Positions 52,809 through 63,414 of a stretch of DNA of 64,000 nucleotides are shown here, piece after piece; the first letter of the stretch is position 1; every line of letters begins with the position of its first letter. The translations under genes and the position numbers were made by a program. The stretch is from assembly GCA_017548445.1 (NCBI GenBank), contig JAFYZZ010000027.1, positions 1 to 64,000 of the forward strand, in the 5' to 3' direction. The stretch comes from Bacteroidales bacterium (GTDB lineage Bacteria; Bacteroidota; Bacteroidia; Bacteroidales; UBA932). The notes beneath the pieces were generated by a model that did no database searches, was not told the origin of the DNA, and was given only the letters and a program-made list of their open reading frames with translations.

Positions 52809-53839
52809 TTCAGGATGATGTCCATCACGCCCGCCTGGTCCGTGACCTTGCCGATCACGAAGGCCTTTTCGCCGTGCGAGGCGAGGATGTCGATGGCCTT
52901 CTGCGCCTCGGAAGGATCGACCACGAGGACCATACCCACGCCCATATTGAAAATGTTGAACATCTCGCGGTGCGGCACGCCGCCCCACTTCTCCAGCAGG
53001 TCGAAGATCACGGGGACCTCCCAGGTGCCCTCGCGGATCTCGAGGCCCTGGCCTTCCTGCAGGAAGCGCGGGATGTTCTCGTCGAAACCGCCGCCGGTGA
53101 TGTGGGCCATACCGTGCACGTCGCACTGGCTCACGACATCCAGCACCTGCTTGACATAGATCTTGGTCGGGGTCAGCAGGACCTCGCCGAGTTTGCGGCC
53201 GCCCAGTTCGGCCACGCGGTCGGAATAGTGGTGACGGCCGTCCGCGACGATCTTGCGAACGAGGCTGAAGCCGTTGGAGTGCACGCCCGAGGAACCGATG
53301 CCCACCAGGACGTCGCCCACCTTGACCTTGGAGCCGTCGATCAGCTTGCTCTTCTCCACGACGCCCGTCGCGGCGCCGGCCAGGTCGTATTCGTCATAGG
53401 CGTACATACCCGGCATCTCGGCGGTCTCGCCGCCCACGAGCATACAGCCCGCCTGGCGGCAGCCCTCCGCGACACCCGCCACGATCTGCTCCACCTTCTC
53501 GGGAACGTTGTGGCCCAGGGCCACGTAGTCCAGGAAATAGATGGGCTCGGCACCGTGGGCGAGCACGTCGTTCACGCACATCGCCACCACGTCGATGCCG
53601 ACGGTATCGTGCTTGTCCAGCGTGAAGGCGATCTTCAGCTTGGTGCCCACGCCGTCGGTGCTGCTCACCAGCACCGGCTCCTTGTAGCCGAGGGAGGACA
53701 GGTCGAACATTCCGCCGAATGCTCCGATGTTGCCCATCGTGCCCTTGCGGGCCGTGGAAGCGACGTGCTGTTTGATACGACGGACTACCTCGTAGCCCGC
53801 TTCCAGGTTGACACCTGCTTTTTCGTAAGAATTAGCCAT
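52805..53839 (-). CDS. purM: AIR synthetase
   Basis: A 344-residue ATP-dependent enzyme that closes the imidazole ring. [49 protein letters not shown] and [13 protein letters not shown] are the family's ATP- and substrate-site motifs, followed by [15 protein letters not shown] and the late [13 protein letters not shown]. The ATG at 53839 is used; an in-frame TTG three codons upstream is less likely. A 14-base gap follows the purF stop. Confidence 0.96.
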   Translation of the reverse strand: MANSYEKAGVNLEAGYEVVRRIKQHVASTARKGTMGNIGAFGGMFDLSSLGYKEPVLVSSTDGVGTKLKIAFTLDKHDTVGIDVVAMCVNDVLAHGAEPIYFLDYVALGHNVPEKVEQIVAGVAEGCRQAGCMLVGGETAEMPGMYAYDEYDLAGAATGVVEKSKLIDGSKVKVGDVLVGIGSSGVHSNGFSLVRKIVADGRHHYSDRVAELGGRKLGEVLLTPTKIYVKQVLDVVSQCDVHGMAHITGGGFDENIPRFLQEGQGLEIREGTWEVPVIFDLLEKWGGVPHREMFNIFNMGVGMVLVVDPSEAQKAIDILASHGEKAFVIGKVTDQAGVMDIILK

Positions 53840-53853
53840 AGTTTTCAATATTA

Positions 53854-55212
<1,359 letters not shown>

Positions 55213-55215
55213 ATA

Positions 55216-55938
55216 TTATGATTCAGTTACTTGTTTAAGACGGTTCAGGACATTGCGGTAGTTCTCCACCACGCAGCTCAGGTCCAGGCGGAAGCGGTCC
55301 TTGTCCATACGCTCCCCCGTGGCTTCGTCCCACAGGCGGCAGGTATCCGGGCTGATCTCGTCCGAGATGATGATGGACCCGGTATCCGAGGCCCGACCGA
55401 ACTCCAGCTTCATATCCACCAGCTCGATGCCGGCCTTGTGGAAGAGAGGCTTCAGCAGTTCGTTCACCTTGCGGGCGATGTTGTACATCTCGTCCAGTTC
55501 CAGGTAGGTGGCCAGCCCCAGGGCCACGGCGTGGTCGCGGTTGATGAACGGGTCCTCCAGTTCGTCGTTGTTGTAGCGCAGGTCCACGATGACGTTGGGA
55601 TGGCGGAAGCCCTCCTCCACGCCCAGGCGCGCGGCCAGCGAGCCGGCGATCCGGTTATGCACCACCACCTGCAGGGGGATGATCTCGATCTTCCGGCAGA
55701 GCTGTTCCTGCTCGCCCAGCAGTTCGATGAAATGGGTCTCCACCCCGTTCCGGTTCAGGTAGTCCAGCAGGATGGCGGATATCTGGTTGTCCAGGGCGCC
55801 CTTCCCCTTGAAACGCGCCCGCTTCACGTTATTGTAGGCCACCGTCACGTCCTTGTAGCGGAAAATCACCTGGTCGGGATGGTCGGTGGCGAAAACCTGT
55901 TTCTCGTTCCCTTCGAAGATCAGCTCTCCTTTTCTCAT
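55216..55938 (-). CDS. purC: SAICAR synthetase
   Basis: This 240-residue enzyme joins CAIR and aspartate with ATP. It starts KGELIFEGNEKQVFATDH, has DNQISAILLDYLNRNGVETH, IIPLQVVVHNRIAGSLAARL, VDMKLEFGR and the signature SDEISPDTCRLWDEATGE. The usual VVVRN is VVHN here, a small deviation at a position I cannot judge further. It starts three bases after the purL stop, and its own stop (TAA) is followed after one codon by the purF ATG in the same frame, so a readthrough would give a PurC-PurF fusion. Confidence 0.95.
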   Translation of the reverse strand: MRKGELIFEGNEKQVFATDHPDQVIFRYKDVTVAYNNVKRARFKGKGALDNQISAILLDYLNRNGVETHFIELLGEQEQLCRKIEIIPLQVVVHNRIAGSLAARLGVEEGFRHPNVIVDLRYNNDELEDPFINRDHAVALGLATYLELDEMYNIARKVNELLKPLFHKAGIELVDMKLEFGRASDTGSIIISDEISPDTCRLWDEATGERMDKDRFRLDLSCVVENYRNVLNRLKQVTES

Positions 55939-55941
55939 ATA

Positions 55942-58900
55942 TTATCGGTTCTTCTTGAAATATTTCACTGCGTTGGCGAAGAGCGGCTGTTCCAGCTCTT
56001 CCTCGATGTTCCTGAACACGCCGGGCTCCCAGCGCTCGCTGTGACCCATCTTGCCGAGGATCTGCCCGTTCGGGCTGACGATGCCCTCGATGGCGTAGAA
56101 GGAGCCGTTGGGGTTGTAAGGCGGCTCCATCGTCACCTCCCCGCTGAACGGGTCCGCATACTGGAAAGCCACCAGCCCGCGGGCGAAGAGTTCCTTCGCC
56201 AGGGCCTCGGACACCACGAACTTGCCTTCGCCGTGGCTGACGGCAATGGTATGCAGGTCGCCTTCGGCCATCCCCGCGAGCCAGGGCGAACGGGTGGTGG
56301 CCACGCGCGTGGTGGCCATCTGGGAGATGTGCCGGTTGATGTCGTTGCGGAAGAGCGTGGGCGATTCCTTCGTGACCATCCCGAGGTGTCCGTACGGCAA
56401 CAGGCCGCTCTTGACCAGCGCCTGGAAGCCGTTGCAGATGCCGAGAATCAAGCCGCCGCGCTCAAGCAAGGCCTCGATGGCCTGTGCAATCCGCTTGTTG
56501 TTCAATACGTTGGCGATGAACTTGCCGCTGCCGTCCGGCTCGTCGCCCGCGGAGAATCCGCCGGCGAACATCAGCACCTGGCAGCGGTCTATCGCGGCCG
56601 CCATCTCATCGATGGAGGCGAGCACGTCCGCCCCGGTGAGGTTGCGGAACACCCCGAACTCCACCTCGGCGCCCGCCTTGCGGAAAGCCTTGGCGGTGTC
56701 GTAGTCGCAATTGGTACCCGGGAAGACCGGGATGAAAACCAGCGGCCGGTCCACCTTGGGGCCCTTCCAGCGCGGCGCCTCGTACTTCCCTTCCGGCCTG
56801 ATGCCGTTCAAGAGCTTCGCGTGCGCGGGCTTGACCCTGGCGGGATACACCTTGGCGTATTTGCCGGCGAAGGCCTCCAGGAGAGCGTCCTGGCTCACGC
56901 GTTCGCCGTTGATCTTCAGATATCCATCCTCGCCGGACGTAACCTCGCCCAGCAGCTGCGCCGCCGGGAATTCCAGCTCCTCCTCGGACTCCACGATCAC
57001 GGAGCCGTAGCCCAGGTCGAAGAGCGTCCGGACGTCCAGACTGACATCGACCCCGAACAGGTTGCCGAACGACATTTTCGCGAGGCCTTCCGCCACGCCG
57101 CCGCGGCCCAGCGCCCAGGCGGAGACGATGCGGCCGGCTTCCGCTTCCTTCCGGATGAACTGCCAGTTGGCCTTCAGCTGCGCCGTATCCGGCATCCGGT
57201 TCGGCAGCGGGGTATGCTTGATCAGGTAGAGTTTGTTGCCCTCCCACTTGAGTTCCGGCGAAAGCACCTTCTCCGCGTCCACCGTCGTGATGCCGAAGGC
57301 GATCAGGGTGGGCGGCACGCTGATGTGCTCGAAAGTGCCGCTCATCGAGTCCTTGCCGCCGATGGACGGAAGCCCGAACGCAATCTGCATCTTGAGGGCG
57401 CCGAGCAGCGCGGACAGAGGTTTGCCCCAGCTGTGCGGGTCCGCCGTCATCCGCTCGAAATACTCCTGGTAGGAAAAACGCATACGGGAGAAGTCCCCGC
57501 CTGCGGCAGCCACCTTGGCACAGGCGTCCACCACCGCATAGGCGGCGCCGTGGTAAGGGCTCCAGCTTGTCAGGAAGGGATCATACCCGAAGGCCATCAT
57601 ACTGGCGGTGCGGGTGAAGCCGTCGGCCGGCAGTTTCTGCACGGACACCTGCGTCTCGGTGGACTGCAGGGCGCCGCCGTAAGGCATCAGCACGGTGGAA
57701 CGGCCGATGGTGGAGTCGAACATCTCCACGAGGCCCTTCTGCGAGGCCACGTTGGGATCCGACATCACGGCACGCATCTTCTCCTGCAGGGTGTCGCCCG
57801 GCCACTCGCGGCGGAACGGGTCGACGTCCTCGACCGCGGCCACGGCGGCTTTCGCATAATGCTTCGCCCCGGCGCTGTCGATGAACCCGCGGGACAGGTC
57901 GGCCACCGTCTCGCCGTGGAAGAACATCCGCATCCGGCCGCGGTCCGTCACGTCGGCCACGTGCGTGACCTCCACGTTCTCGCTGCCGCAGAAGGCCTCG
58001 AACGCCGCGCGGTCCTTCGCTTCCACCACCACGGCCATACGCTCCTGGGACTCACTGATGGCCAGCTCCGTGGCGTTCAGGCCGCTGTATTTCGCCGGCA
58101 CGCGGTCCAGCCAGATGTCCAGGCCGGGGGCGAGCTCGCCGATGGCGACGCTCACGCCGCCCGCGCCGAAGTCGTTGGATTTCTTGATGAGGCGCGTCAC
58201 CTCCGGACGGCGGAAAAGCCGCTGGAGCTTGCGCTCCTCGGGGGCGTTGCCCTTCTGGACCTCGCTGCCGCAGGTTTCCAGGGAGGTGCCGGTATGCTCC
58301 TTCGAGGAACCGGTGGCTCCGCCGATGCCGTCCCGGCCCGTGCGGCCGCCCAGCAGCAGGATCACGTCTCCCGGCGCAGGGCTCTCGCGGCGGACGTTCT
58401 CCGCCTTCACGGCACCCACCACGGCGCCCACCTCGAGGCGCTTGGCGGTGTAGCCGGGATGATAGATTTCACGCACGTGCGTCGTTGCAAGGCCGATCTG
58501 GTTGCCGTAGCTGGAGTAGCCGGCGGCCGCCTTGCGGCTGATGAGCCGCTGCGGAAGCTTGCCCGGCAGGGTGTCCTTCACGGCGGCGTTGATGTCGCCC
58601 GCACCCGTCACGCGCATCGCCTGATACACGTAGGCACGGCCGGAAAGCGGGTCGCGGATGGCCCCTCCCAGACAGGTGGCGGCGCCGCCGAAAGGCTCGA
58701 TTTCGGTAGGATGGTTGTGCGTCTCGTTCTTGAACATCAGCAGCCACTTCTCCGTGCGCCCGTCCACGTCGACGTCCACGTAGATGCTGCAGGCGTTGTT
58801 CTCCTCGCTCTGCTCGAGGTCTTCCAGCAGGCCGCGCTTACGGAGAACCCGCGCGCCGATGGTGGCCAGTTCCATCAGGCAGAGACTCTTGTGCTCGCGG

Positions 58901-59673
58901 CCCAGCTCCTTGCGGACGGAGAGGAATTCGCGGTATTCCGCCTCGATCTCCTCCTTCACGAAGGAATCCTCCACCTTCACGTCCGTCAGTTCCGTGGTGA
59001 AGGTGGTGTGGCGGCAGTGGTCGCTCCAATAGGTGTCCAGGATGCGCAGTTCCGTCTCGGTGGGGTCGCGCCCCTCCAGGGTGAAGTAACGCACCACCTC
59101 GGCGAGGTCGTCGGTGTTCATCGCCAGCCCCCATTCCTTGCAGAAGGCGGCATAGGCGCCGGGCTGCATCCCGATGAAGCCCGCGAGCGACGAGAGCGGC
59201 TTCACCTCGGCCTTGCCCTCCGGCTGCAGGCGTCCCAGGTCTTTCGGGCGGGACTCCACGGCGTTGATGAAATAGTGGCGGATGGCCGCCAGGTCAGCCT
59301 CCGGCAGGTCGTCGTCGAAGATGAGCAGGCGGGACGAGCGGATCTGCACGTCCGCCGACGGGTCTATCAGGTGCACGCAGTCCAGGGCAGACGAGGCGCG
59401 CTGGTCGAACTGGCCGGGGATGTATTCAACGGCCAGGTATTTCTTGCCTTCGAGCGGGCATTCGTCCGACACCAGGTCGGTCACCACCTCGCCGAAGACC
59501 GTGTAACGGCACTTCTCCAGCAGTTCGTCGGAAAAGCCGAAGAGGTCGTAGACGTTCAGGAGGCGGAGGGTACGCAGCCCCAGAGAAAGGTTTTCGTTGA
59601 ACTCGCTGCGGAGGCTCTGCGCCTCGACCTGGAACTCCGAATACTTTTCTACGAAAATGCGATGGGATTTCAT
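55942..59673 (-). CDS. purL: FGAM synthase, single-chain (large PurL)
   Basis: The 1243-residue protein is the large form of PurL, which amidates FGAR with glutamine and ATP. The first ATPase half has LGGAIRDPLSGRAYVYQAM and GNQIGLATTHVREIYHPGY, and the second has PSIGGKDSMSGTFE. The C-terminal glutaminase domain (about the last 280 residues) is intact with FIPVFPGTNCDYDTAKAFRK, LGICNGFQALVKSGLLP (Cys) and SHGEGKF. So this amidotransferase, unlike PurF in the same operon, keeps its glutaminase. The ATG at 59673 is used because the longer frame would run into the purE gene and its first residues are low-complexity. It starts ten bases after the purE stop. Confidence 0.96.
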   Translation of the reverse strand: MKSHRIFVEKYSEFQVEAQSLRSEFNENLSLGLRTLRLLNVYDLFGFSDELLEKCRYTVFGEVVTDLVSDECPLEGKKYLAVEYIPGQFDQRASSALDCVHLIDPSADVQIRSSRLLIFDDDLPEADLAAIRHYFINAVESRPKDLGRLQPEGKAEVKPLSSLAGFIGMQPGAYAAFCKEWGLAMNTDDLAEVVRYFTLEGRDPTETELRILDTYWSDHCRHTTFTTELTDVKVEDSFVKEEIEAEYREFLSVRKELGREHKSLCLMELATIGARVLRKRGLLEDLEQSEENNACSIYVDVDVDGRTEKWLLMFKNETHNHPTEIEPFGGAATCLGGAIRDPLSGRAYVYQAMRVTGAGDINAAVKDTLPGKLPQRLISRKAAAGYSSYGNQIGLATTHVREIYHPGYTAKRLEVGAVVGAVKAENVRRESPAPGDVILLLGGRTGRDGIGGATGSSKEHTGTSLETCGSEVQKGNAPEERKLQRLFRRPEVTRLIKKSNDFGAGGVSVAIGELAPGLDIWLDRVPAKYSGLNATELAISESQERMAVVVEAKDRAAFEAFCGSENVEVTHVADVTDRGRMRMFFHGETVADLSRGFIDSAGAKHYAKAAVAAVEDVDPFRREWPGDTLQEKMRAVMSDPNVASQKGLVEMFDSTIGRSTVLMPYGGALQSTETQVSVQKLPADGFTRTASMMAFGYDPFLTSWSPYHGAAYAVVDACAKVAAAGGDFSRMRFSYQEYFERMTADPHSWGKPLSALLGALKMQIAFGLPSIGGKDSMSGTFEHISVPPTLIAFGITTVDAEKVLSPELKWEGNKLYLIKHTPLPNRMPDTAQLKANWQFIRKEAEAGRIVSAWALGRGGVAEGLAKMSFGNLFGVDVSLDVRTLFDLGYGSVIVESEEELEFPAAQLLGEVTSGEDGYLKINGERVSQDALLEAFAGKYAKVYPARVKPAHAKLLNGIRPEGKYEAPRWKGPKVDRPLVFIPVFPGTNCDYDTAKAFRKAGAEVEFGVFRNLTGADVLASIDEMAAAIDRCQVLMFAGGFSAGDEPDGSGKFIANVLNNKRIAQAIEALLERGGLILGICNGFQALVKSGLLPYGHLGMVTKESPTLFRNDINRHISQMATTRVATTRSPWLAGMAEGDLHTIAVSHGEGKFVVSEALAKELFARGLVAFQYADPFSGEVTMEPPYNPNGSFYAIEGIVSPNGQILGKMGHSERWEPGVFRNIEEELEQPLFANAVKYFKKNR

Positions 59674-59683
59674 CTCGCTTGGC

Positions 59684-60151
59684 TTATATCTCGGTTTGGA
59701 GGACTTTGTCGGCCTGGGCTTTGCGGAACTCCGCGAGTTTCTCCGCGAGGGCGGGATCCTGGAGGGCAAAGACGGACACGGCGTAAAGTGCGGCGTTCTT
59801 CGCCCCGTCGATCGCCATCGTGGCGACGGGGATGCCGGAAGGCATCTGGACGATGGACAGAAGGGAATCCAGGCCGCTGAGCGCCTTGCTCCTGATGGGT
59901 ATGCCGATGACCGGAAGCGTGGTCAGGGCGGCGGCCATTCCGGGCAGGTGGGCGGCGCCGCCGGCCCCGGCGATCACGAGGCTCACGCCGCGTTCCCGGG
60001 CGGAGGCCATATAATCGCAGAAGAACTGAGGGGTGCGGTGGGCGCTGATAACCTTCTTTTCGTAGGGGACCCCGAACTGGTCGAGGGTCTCGCAAGCGGC
60101 TGACATCACCTCCCAGTCGCTCTTGGATCCCATAATGATGCTGACTTTCAT
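59684..60151 (-). CDS. purE: N5-CAIR mutase (class I PurE)
   Basis: A 155-residue enzyme with [40 protein letters not shown] and [20 protein letters not shown], the class I pattern that works on N5-CAIR and so needs a PurK, which is not in this window. It is the first gene of the operon purE-purL-purC-purF-purM-purN-purH-purD::folD, reading leftwards. The promoter (TTG, 20 bases, TAAATTTG) is 20 bases upstream of the ATG and carries the AAGTTATCGACA element. purB, purK and purA must lie elsewhere. Confidence 0.96.
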   Translation of the reverse strand: MKVSIIMGSKSDWEVMSAACETLDQFGVPYEKKVISAHRTPQFFCDYMASARERGVSLVIAGAGGAAHLPGMAAALTTLPVIGIPIRSKALSGLDSLLSIVQMPSGIPVATMAIDGAKNAALYAVSVFALQDPALAEKLAEFRKAQADKVLQTEI

Positions 60152-60170
60152 ACCAAAACTAACTAAAGCG

Positions 60171-60201
60171 CAAATTTACAACTATCCTGCATACCCTGCA
60201 A
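60171..60201 (-). promoter_or_regulatory. purE operon promoter (TTG, 20-base spacer, TAAATTTG)
   Basis: On the minus strand TTG is at 60201-60199 and the perfect -7 box at 60178-60171. The geometry is identical to the guaB promoter. Confidence 0.82.
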
Positions 60202-60204
60202 GCG

Positions 60205-60216
60205 AAGTTATCGACA
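60205..60216. promoter_or_regulatory. AAGTTATCGACA element upstream of the purE promoter
   Basis: It lies three bases above the TTG and 27 bases above the -7 box, as at guaB. It is the left half of an inverted pair whose right half is at 60233-60244. Confidence 0.65.
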
Positions 60217-60232
60217 TTTTTCCCCTTTTATC

Positions 60233-60244
60233 TGTTGATAACTT
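60233..60244. promoter_or_regulatory. TGTTGATAACTT, inverted partner of the purE element
   Basis: Its reverse complement is AAGTTATCAACA, identical to the guaB site. It is 16 bases from the left half and 10 bases upstream of the -7 box of the divergent deformylase-like gene, where it could also affect that promoter. Confidence 0.55.
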
Positions 60245-60254
60245 CCGTTTTTAC

Positions 60255-60262
60255 TATATTTG
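60255..60262 (+). promoter_or_regulatory. -7 box TATATTTG for the deformylase-like gene
   Basis: This perfect TAnnTTTG lies nine bases before the ATG at 60272, predicting an almost leaderless mRNA and ruling out the in-frame start at 60260. Confidence 0.7.
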
Positions 60263-60271
60263 TCTTTCGGT

Positions 60272-60955
60272 ATGAAAGCACGTTCCGTCCTGTTTTCCGG
60301 CCTGGCCGTCCTCCTGCTCGCCTGCGGGTGCCCGCGCAAAGCGCAGGGGCCTTTCGAGCCGTGGGAACGCACCGTCATCACGATGTCCGACAGCGTGATG
60401 TACGTCTTCGTCTCGAACGATCCCGCGGACAGCCTGGAGTTGCGCACCCCCTGCCGTGAGTTCACGGAGGAGGAACTGCGCAGCGACCTTTACAAAACGC
60501 TCTGTACCAAGATGCTGGCCACCGTCCAATCGCCGCAGCAGGGCGGCGTGGGCATCGCCGGTCCTCAGGTCGGCCTCAGCCGCCGCATCGCCGCCATCCA
60601 GCGCCTCGACAAGCCGGGCGAGCCCTTCGAGGTCTACCCCAACCTGCGCGTGCTGGAGCACCTGGGCGACACCGTCCGGGGACCTGAAGGCTGCCTGTCC
60701 GTTCCCGGGATGCGCGGGATCGTGCCCCGAAGCGAAGGCGTGGTGGTGTCCTGGACCGACCCGGAAACCCTGCGGACCATTACCGACACCGTCCACGGCT
60801 ACACCGCCATCATCTTCCAGCACGAGACCGACCACCTGGACGGCATCCTTTACACCGACCGCGCCGACACGGTCTTCGTGAACCGGGCGTGGCTGGACGA
60901 ACGCGCCCCGTACGAGGCTGCGGGAGCTTATGATAAACCACAATGGATCAATTAG
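60272..60955 (+). CDS. Peptide-deformylase-family lipoprotein
   Basis: The 227-residue protein has all three deformylase motifs: GGVGIAGPQVGLSRR, EGCLSVPGMRG with the metal-ligand Cys, and IIFQHETDHLDGILY with the HExxH-type site. Cytosolic deformylases remove formyl from nascent proteins, but this one starts with a lipoprotein signal (LAVLLLACGCPRK), so it is predicted to be exported and lipid-anchored. A periplasmic metalloamidase or peptidase acting on formylated or other N-acyl peptides is possible. Its end overlaps the MgtC-like gene by 13 bases, and it is divergent from purE with a shared 120-base regulatory gap. Confidence 0.85.
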   Translation: MKARSVLFSGLAVLLLACGCPRKAQGPFEPWERTVITMSDSVMYVFVSNDPADSLELRTPCREFTEEELRSDLYKTLCTKMLATVQSPQQGGVGIAGPQVGLSRRIAAIQRLDKPGEPFEVYPNLRVLEHLGDTVRGPEGCLSVPGMRGIVPRSEGVVVSWTDPETLRTITDTVHGYTAIIFQHETDHLDGILYTDRADTVFVNRAWLDERAPYEAAGAYDKPQWIN

Positions 60956-61587
60956 ATATGACACTTGCACTGGAACTGACCATCCGTATGCTGGGCGCCG
61001 CCGCGTTCGGAGCCGCCATCGGCTATGAGCGCGAACTCCGCGGCAAGGGCGCCGGCGTCCGGACCCACCTGCTGGTGGCGCTGGGCTCCGCCCTGTTTAT
61101 GATCATCTCGCAGTACGGATTCGCCGATGCCGACAAGTTCGACGCCTCCCGCATCGCGGCCGGCGTCGTGGGAGGCCTGGGATTCCTGGGCGGCGGCATC
61201 ATTATGAAGAACAAGCACATCAGCGGACTGACCACCGCGGCCGGGCTCTGGGTCACCGGTGCGATGGGCCTGGCGATGGGCTGCGGGATGTATGAGATGT
61301 CCGTCCTCTGCACCGTCCTCATCCTCTTCTGTATGGAGGTCCTGCACTTCTACAGCACCAACCTGGGAGAGCGCCAGGTGAACGTCACCCTGTCCGGAAA
61401 GGACGACAAGGCCCTCGCGGCCGCGGTCGAATCGCTGGGCAGGGACGTGAGCTGGTTCTCCCTCAACCGGCAGGAAGACGTCTTCAAGGCGGAGGTGAGT
61501 ATGATGATCAAGAAGAAAGAGAGCCCCGTCGCCCTGCTGGCGCGGCTTTCCGCCCTTCCCGGCGTGCAGGTGGAGAATATGGAATGA
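60943..61587 (+). CDS. MgtC/SapB-family membrane protein
   Basis: The 214-residue inner-membrane protein has the MgtC core AFGAAIGYERELRGKGAGVR, THLLVALGSALFMIISQYGF, AAGVVGGLGFLGGGIIMKNK and GLTTAAGLWVTGAMGLAMGC, then a soluble C-terminal ACT-like part (TLSGKDDKALAAAVESLG). MgtC proteins help growth at low magnesium and regulate the F1Fo ATPase in some pathogens; the function in gut commensals is not settled. The ATG at 60943 overlaps the preceding gene; an alternative ATG is at 60958. No Mg transporter gene is adjacent. Its stop overlaps the pyrC start by four bases. Confidence 0.88.
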   Translation: MDQLDMTLALELTIRMLGAAAFGAAIGYERELRGKGAGVRTHLLVALGSALFMIISQYGFADADKFDASRIAAGVVGGLGFLGGGIIMKNKHISGLTTAAGLWVTGAMGLAMGCGMYEMSVLCTVLILFCMEVLHFYSTNLGERQVNVTLSGKDDKALAAAVESLGRDVSWFSLNRQEDVFKAEVSMMIKKKESPVALLARLSALPGVQVENME

Positions 61588-62849
61588 TGGACCGGCTGCT
61601 CAAGGGAGGTATCCTGGTCGACGGTGCAGGCCGCCGCAAGGCCGACGTGCTCGTGCGCGACGGACGCATCGCCGCCGTCGGGCCGGATATCGTGGAGGCG
61701 TCCGGATCGGAGGTCGTCGACTGCCGCGGAAAGTTCGTCAGCGCCGGTTTCACGGACCTGCACGTGCACTTCCGCGAGCCCGGGCAGAGCTACAAGGAAA
61801 CCATCCGCAGCGGATCGCTCGCGGCGGCCCGCGGAGGCTACACCACCGTCTGCGCGATGCCCAACCTGAATCCCGTTCCGGACACGCCCGAAACCCTCGC
61901 TTTGGAGCAGGAGATCATCGACCGGGACGCCTGCATCGAAGTGCTCCCCTACTGCTCCATCACCCGCGGACGCAAGGGATTGGAACTCACCGACTTCGCT
62001 TCCCTCAAGAACCGTTGTGCCGCCTTCTCCGACGACGGCAGCGGCGTACAGAGCGAAGCGATGATGCTCCGCGCGATGCAGGCCGCCGCACGCGAGGATG
62101 TCATCCTGGCCGCGCATTGCGAAGACAACACCCTGCTGCACGGCGGCTATATCCACGACGGGCGGTATTGCGCGGCACACGGCCACCGGGGCATCTGCTC
62201 CGAGAGCGAATGGGGCCAGATCGCGCGCGACCTCGCCCTGGCGAAAAAGACCGGCTGCCGCTACCACGTATGCCATATTTCCTGTGCCGAAAGCGTGCGG
62301 CTGATCCGAGAAGCCAAGGCTCGCGGCGTGCGCGTGACCTGCGAGACGGCGCCGCACTACCTGACCCTCTGCGAGGACGACCTGCAGGAAGACGGCCGGT
62401 TCAAGATGAATCCCCCGCTGCGCCGCGCCGAAGACCGCGAGGCGCTTGTCGAAGGCCTGCTCGACGGAACGATTGACGCCATCGCCACCGACCACGCCCC
62501 GCATTCCGCCGAGGAGAAATCCCGCGGCCTGGCGGGCAGCGCGATGGGCGTCGTTGGCCTGGAAACGGCTTTTCCGGTACTCTATACCGACCTGGTGATT
62601 CCCGGAAAGGTCCGGCTGGAACGCATCGTCGAAGCCCTCACCGAGGGGCCGCGGCGGGCCTTCCGCCTGAGCGGCGGCCTGCAGCCCGGCCAAAGGGCCG
62701 ACATCACGGTCATCGACCCCGATGCGCAGTGGACGGTTGACCCTTCGGAGTTCCTGTCAAAAGGCCGCGCCACGCCTTTCGAAGGCAAACAGGTCCGCGG
62801 CCGTATCGTATTGACCCTCAAGGACGGAGAGCCCGTCTGGCAGCTATGA
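61584..62849 (+). CDS. pyrC: Dihydroorotase
   Basis: The 421-residue cytosolic amidohydrolase closes the pyrimidine ring (carbamoyl-aspartate to dihydroorotate). The metal-site motifs are GFTDLHVHFREPGQSYKETI at about residue 55, ILAAHCEDNTLL, YHVCHISCAESVRLI and AIATDHAPHSAEEK with the catalytic Asp. Length and motif order match the class I dihydroorotases of Bacteroidota. The ATG overlaps the MgtC stop (ATGA), and a second ATG follows immediately. It faces the pyrB gene beyond one small gene, so two pyrimidine genes lie close together but on opposite strands. Confidence 0.94.
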   Translation: MMDRLLKGGILVDGAGRRKADVLVRDGRIAAVGPDIVEASGSEVVDCRGKFVSAGFTDLHVHFREPGQSYKETIRSGSLAAARGGYTTVCAMPNLNPVPDTPETLALEQEIIDRDACIEVLPYCSITRGRKGLELTDFASLKNRCAAFSDDGSGVQSEAMMLRAMQAAAREDVILAAHCEDNTLLHGGYIHDGRYCAAHGHRGICSESEWGQIARDLALAKKTGCRYHVCHISCAESVRLIREAKARGVRVTCETAPHYLTLCEDDLQEDGRFKMNPPLRRAEDREALVEGLLDGTIDAIATDHAPHSAEEKSRGLAGSAMGVVGLETAFPVLYTDLVIPGKVRLERIVEALTEGPRRAFRLSGGLQPGQRADITVIDPDAQWTVDPSEFLSKGRATPFEGKQVRGRIVLTLKDGEPVWQL

Positions 62850-63412
62850 GAAAGTATCTGTTTATCCTGCTCGCGGCCCTGTTCCTGCTGCCCGGCGGCG
62901 GAGCGTTGGCCCAGACGGTTCCCGCCTGGGAGCCGGGCGAACTCGTACGCAAAGGCACCCGCATCGCGGTGGACAGCGTCAAGCTCGACAAGGCCGGAAC
63001 GCTCGCCCTGCTGGAGGAAGCCGGAGGGCCCCGACTCGCCGCCGACTGGCAGAAGGGCGTCTCGCTGCGCCACTGGGGCACCGGCCTCACAGCGGGCGGC
63101 TTCACCCTCGCGGCCGCCGGATATCTCTACAGTATGGCGATGGTGGTGGGCGGCGCCGTGGCCACCGGACTCGTGGCCGTGGGCGGCGAAGAAGCCGTGC
63201 AGGGCGTCTGGGACGGGATGTCGCCGCAGATCAGTGCCGGGATGGCCGTCGCCGGCGTCGGCCTGGCTGCCGGCCTCACGGGCACGGGCCTGCTGATTGC
63301 CGGCAACACGCGCCTGCGCCGCATCGTCAAGGGCTGCAACGAACCCGCCGTTCCGGTGGAACTCACCTTCGGTCCCACCCCCTCAGGCATCGGCCTCGCC
63401 CTGCGGTTCTAG
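62846..63412 (+). CDS. Exported small membrane protein of unknown function
   Basis: The 188-residue protein has a signal peptide (to ALAQ), then a soluble stretch with VRKGTRIAVDSVKLDKAGTL. Two Gly/Ala-rich hydrophobic hairpins follow (SMAMVVGGAVATGLVAVGG, and ISAGMAVAGVGLAAGLTGTG) and the protein ends in a short beta-like segment FGPTPSGIGLALRF. The family is not recognised. The ending with a terminal Phe resembles small outer-membrane strands, but the hydrophobic pair suggests membrane helices. The ATG overlaps the pyrC stop by four bases. Confidence 0.7.
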   Translation: MRKYLFILLAALFLLPGGGALAQTVPAWEPGELVRKGTRIAVDSVKLDKAGTLALLEEAGGPRLAADWQKGVSLRHWGTGLTAGGFTLAAAGYLYSMAMVVGGAVATGLVAVGGEEAVQGVWDGMSPQISAGMAVAGVGLAAGLTGTGLLIAGNTRLRRIVKGCNEPAVPVELTFGPTPSGIGLALRF

Positions 63413-63414
63413 GG

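Noticed and set aside
55231..59880. A rightward open frame of about 1550 codons opposite purC and purL
   Set aside because: It is the mirror of highly GC-rich third positions in purL; its product is Val/Gly/Arg/His-rich without domains, while the other strand encodes clear PurC and PurL.
60152..60271. Purine riboswitch upstream of purE or the divergent gene
   Set aside because: The leaders are only about 10-20 bases after the predicted start points, too short for a riboswitch; the conserved element lies upstream of the promoter and so acts as DNA.
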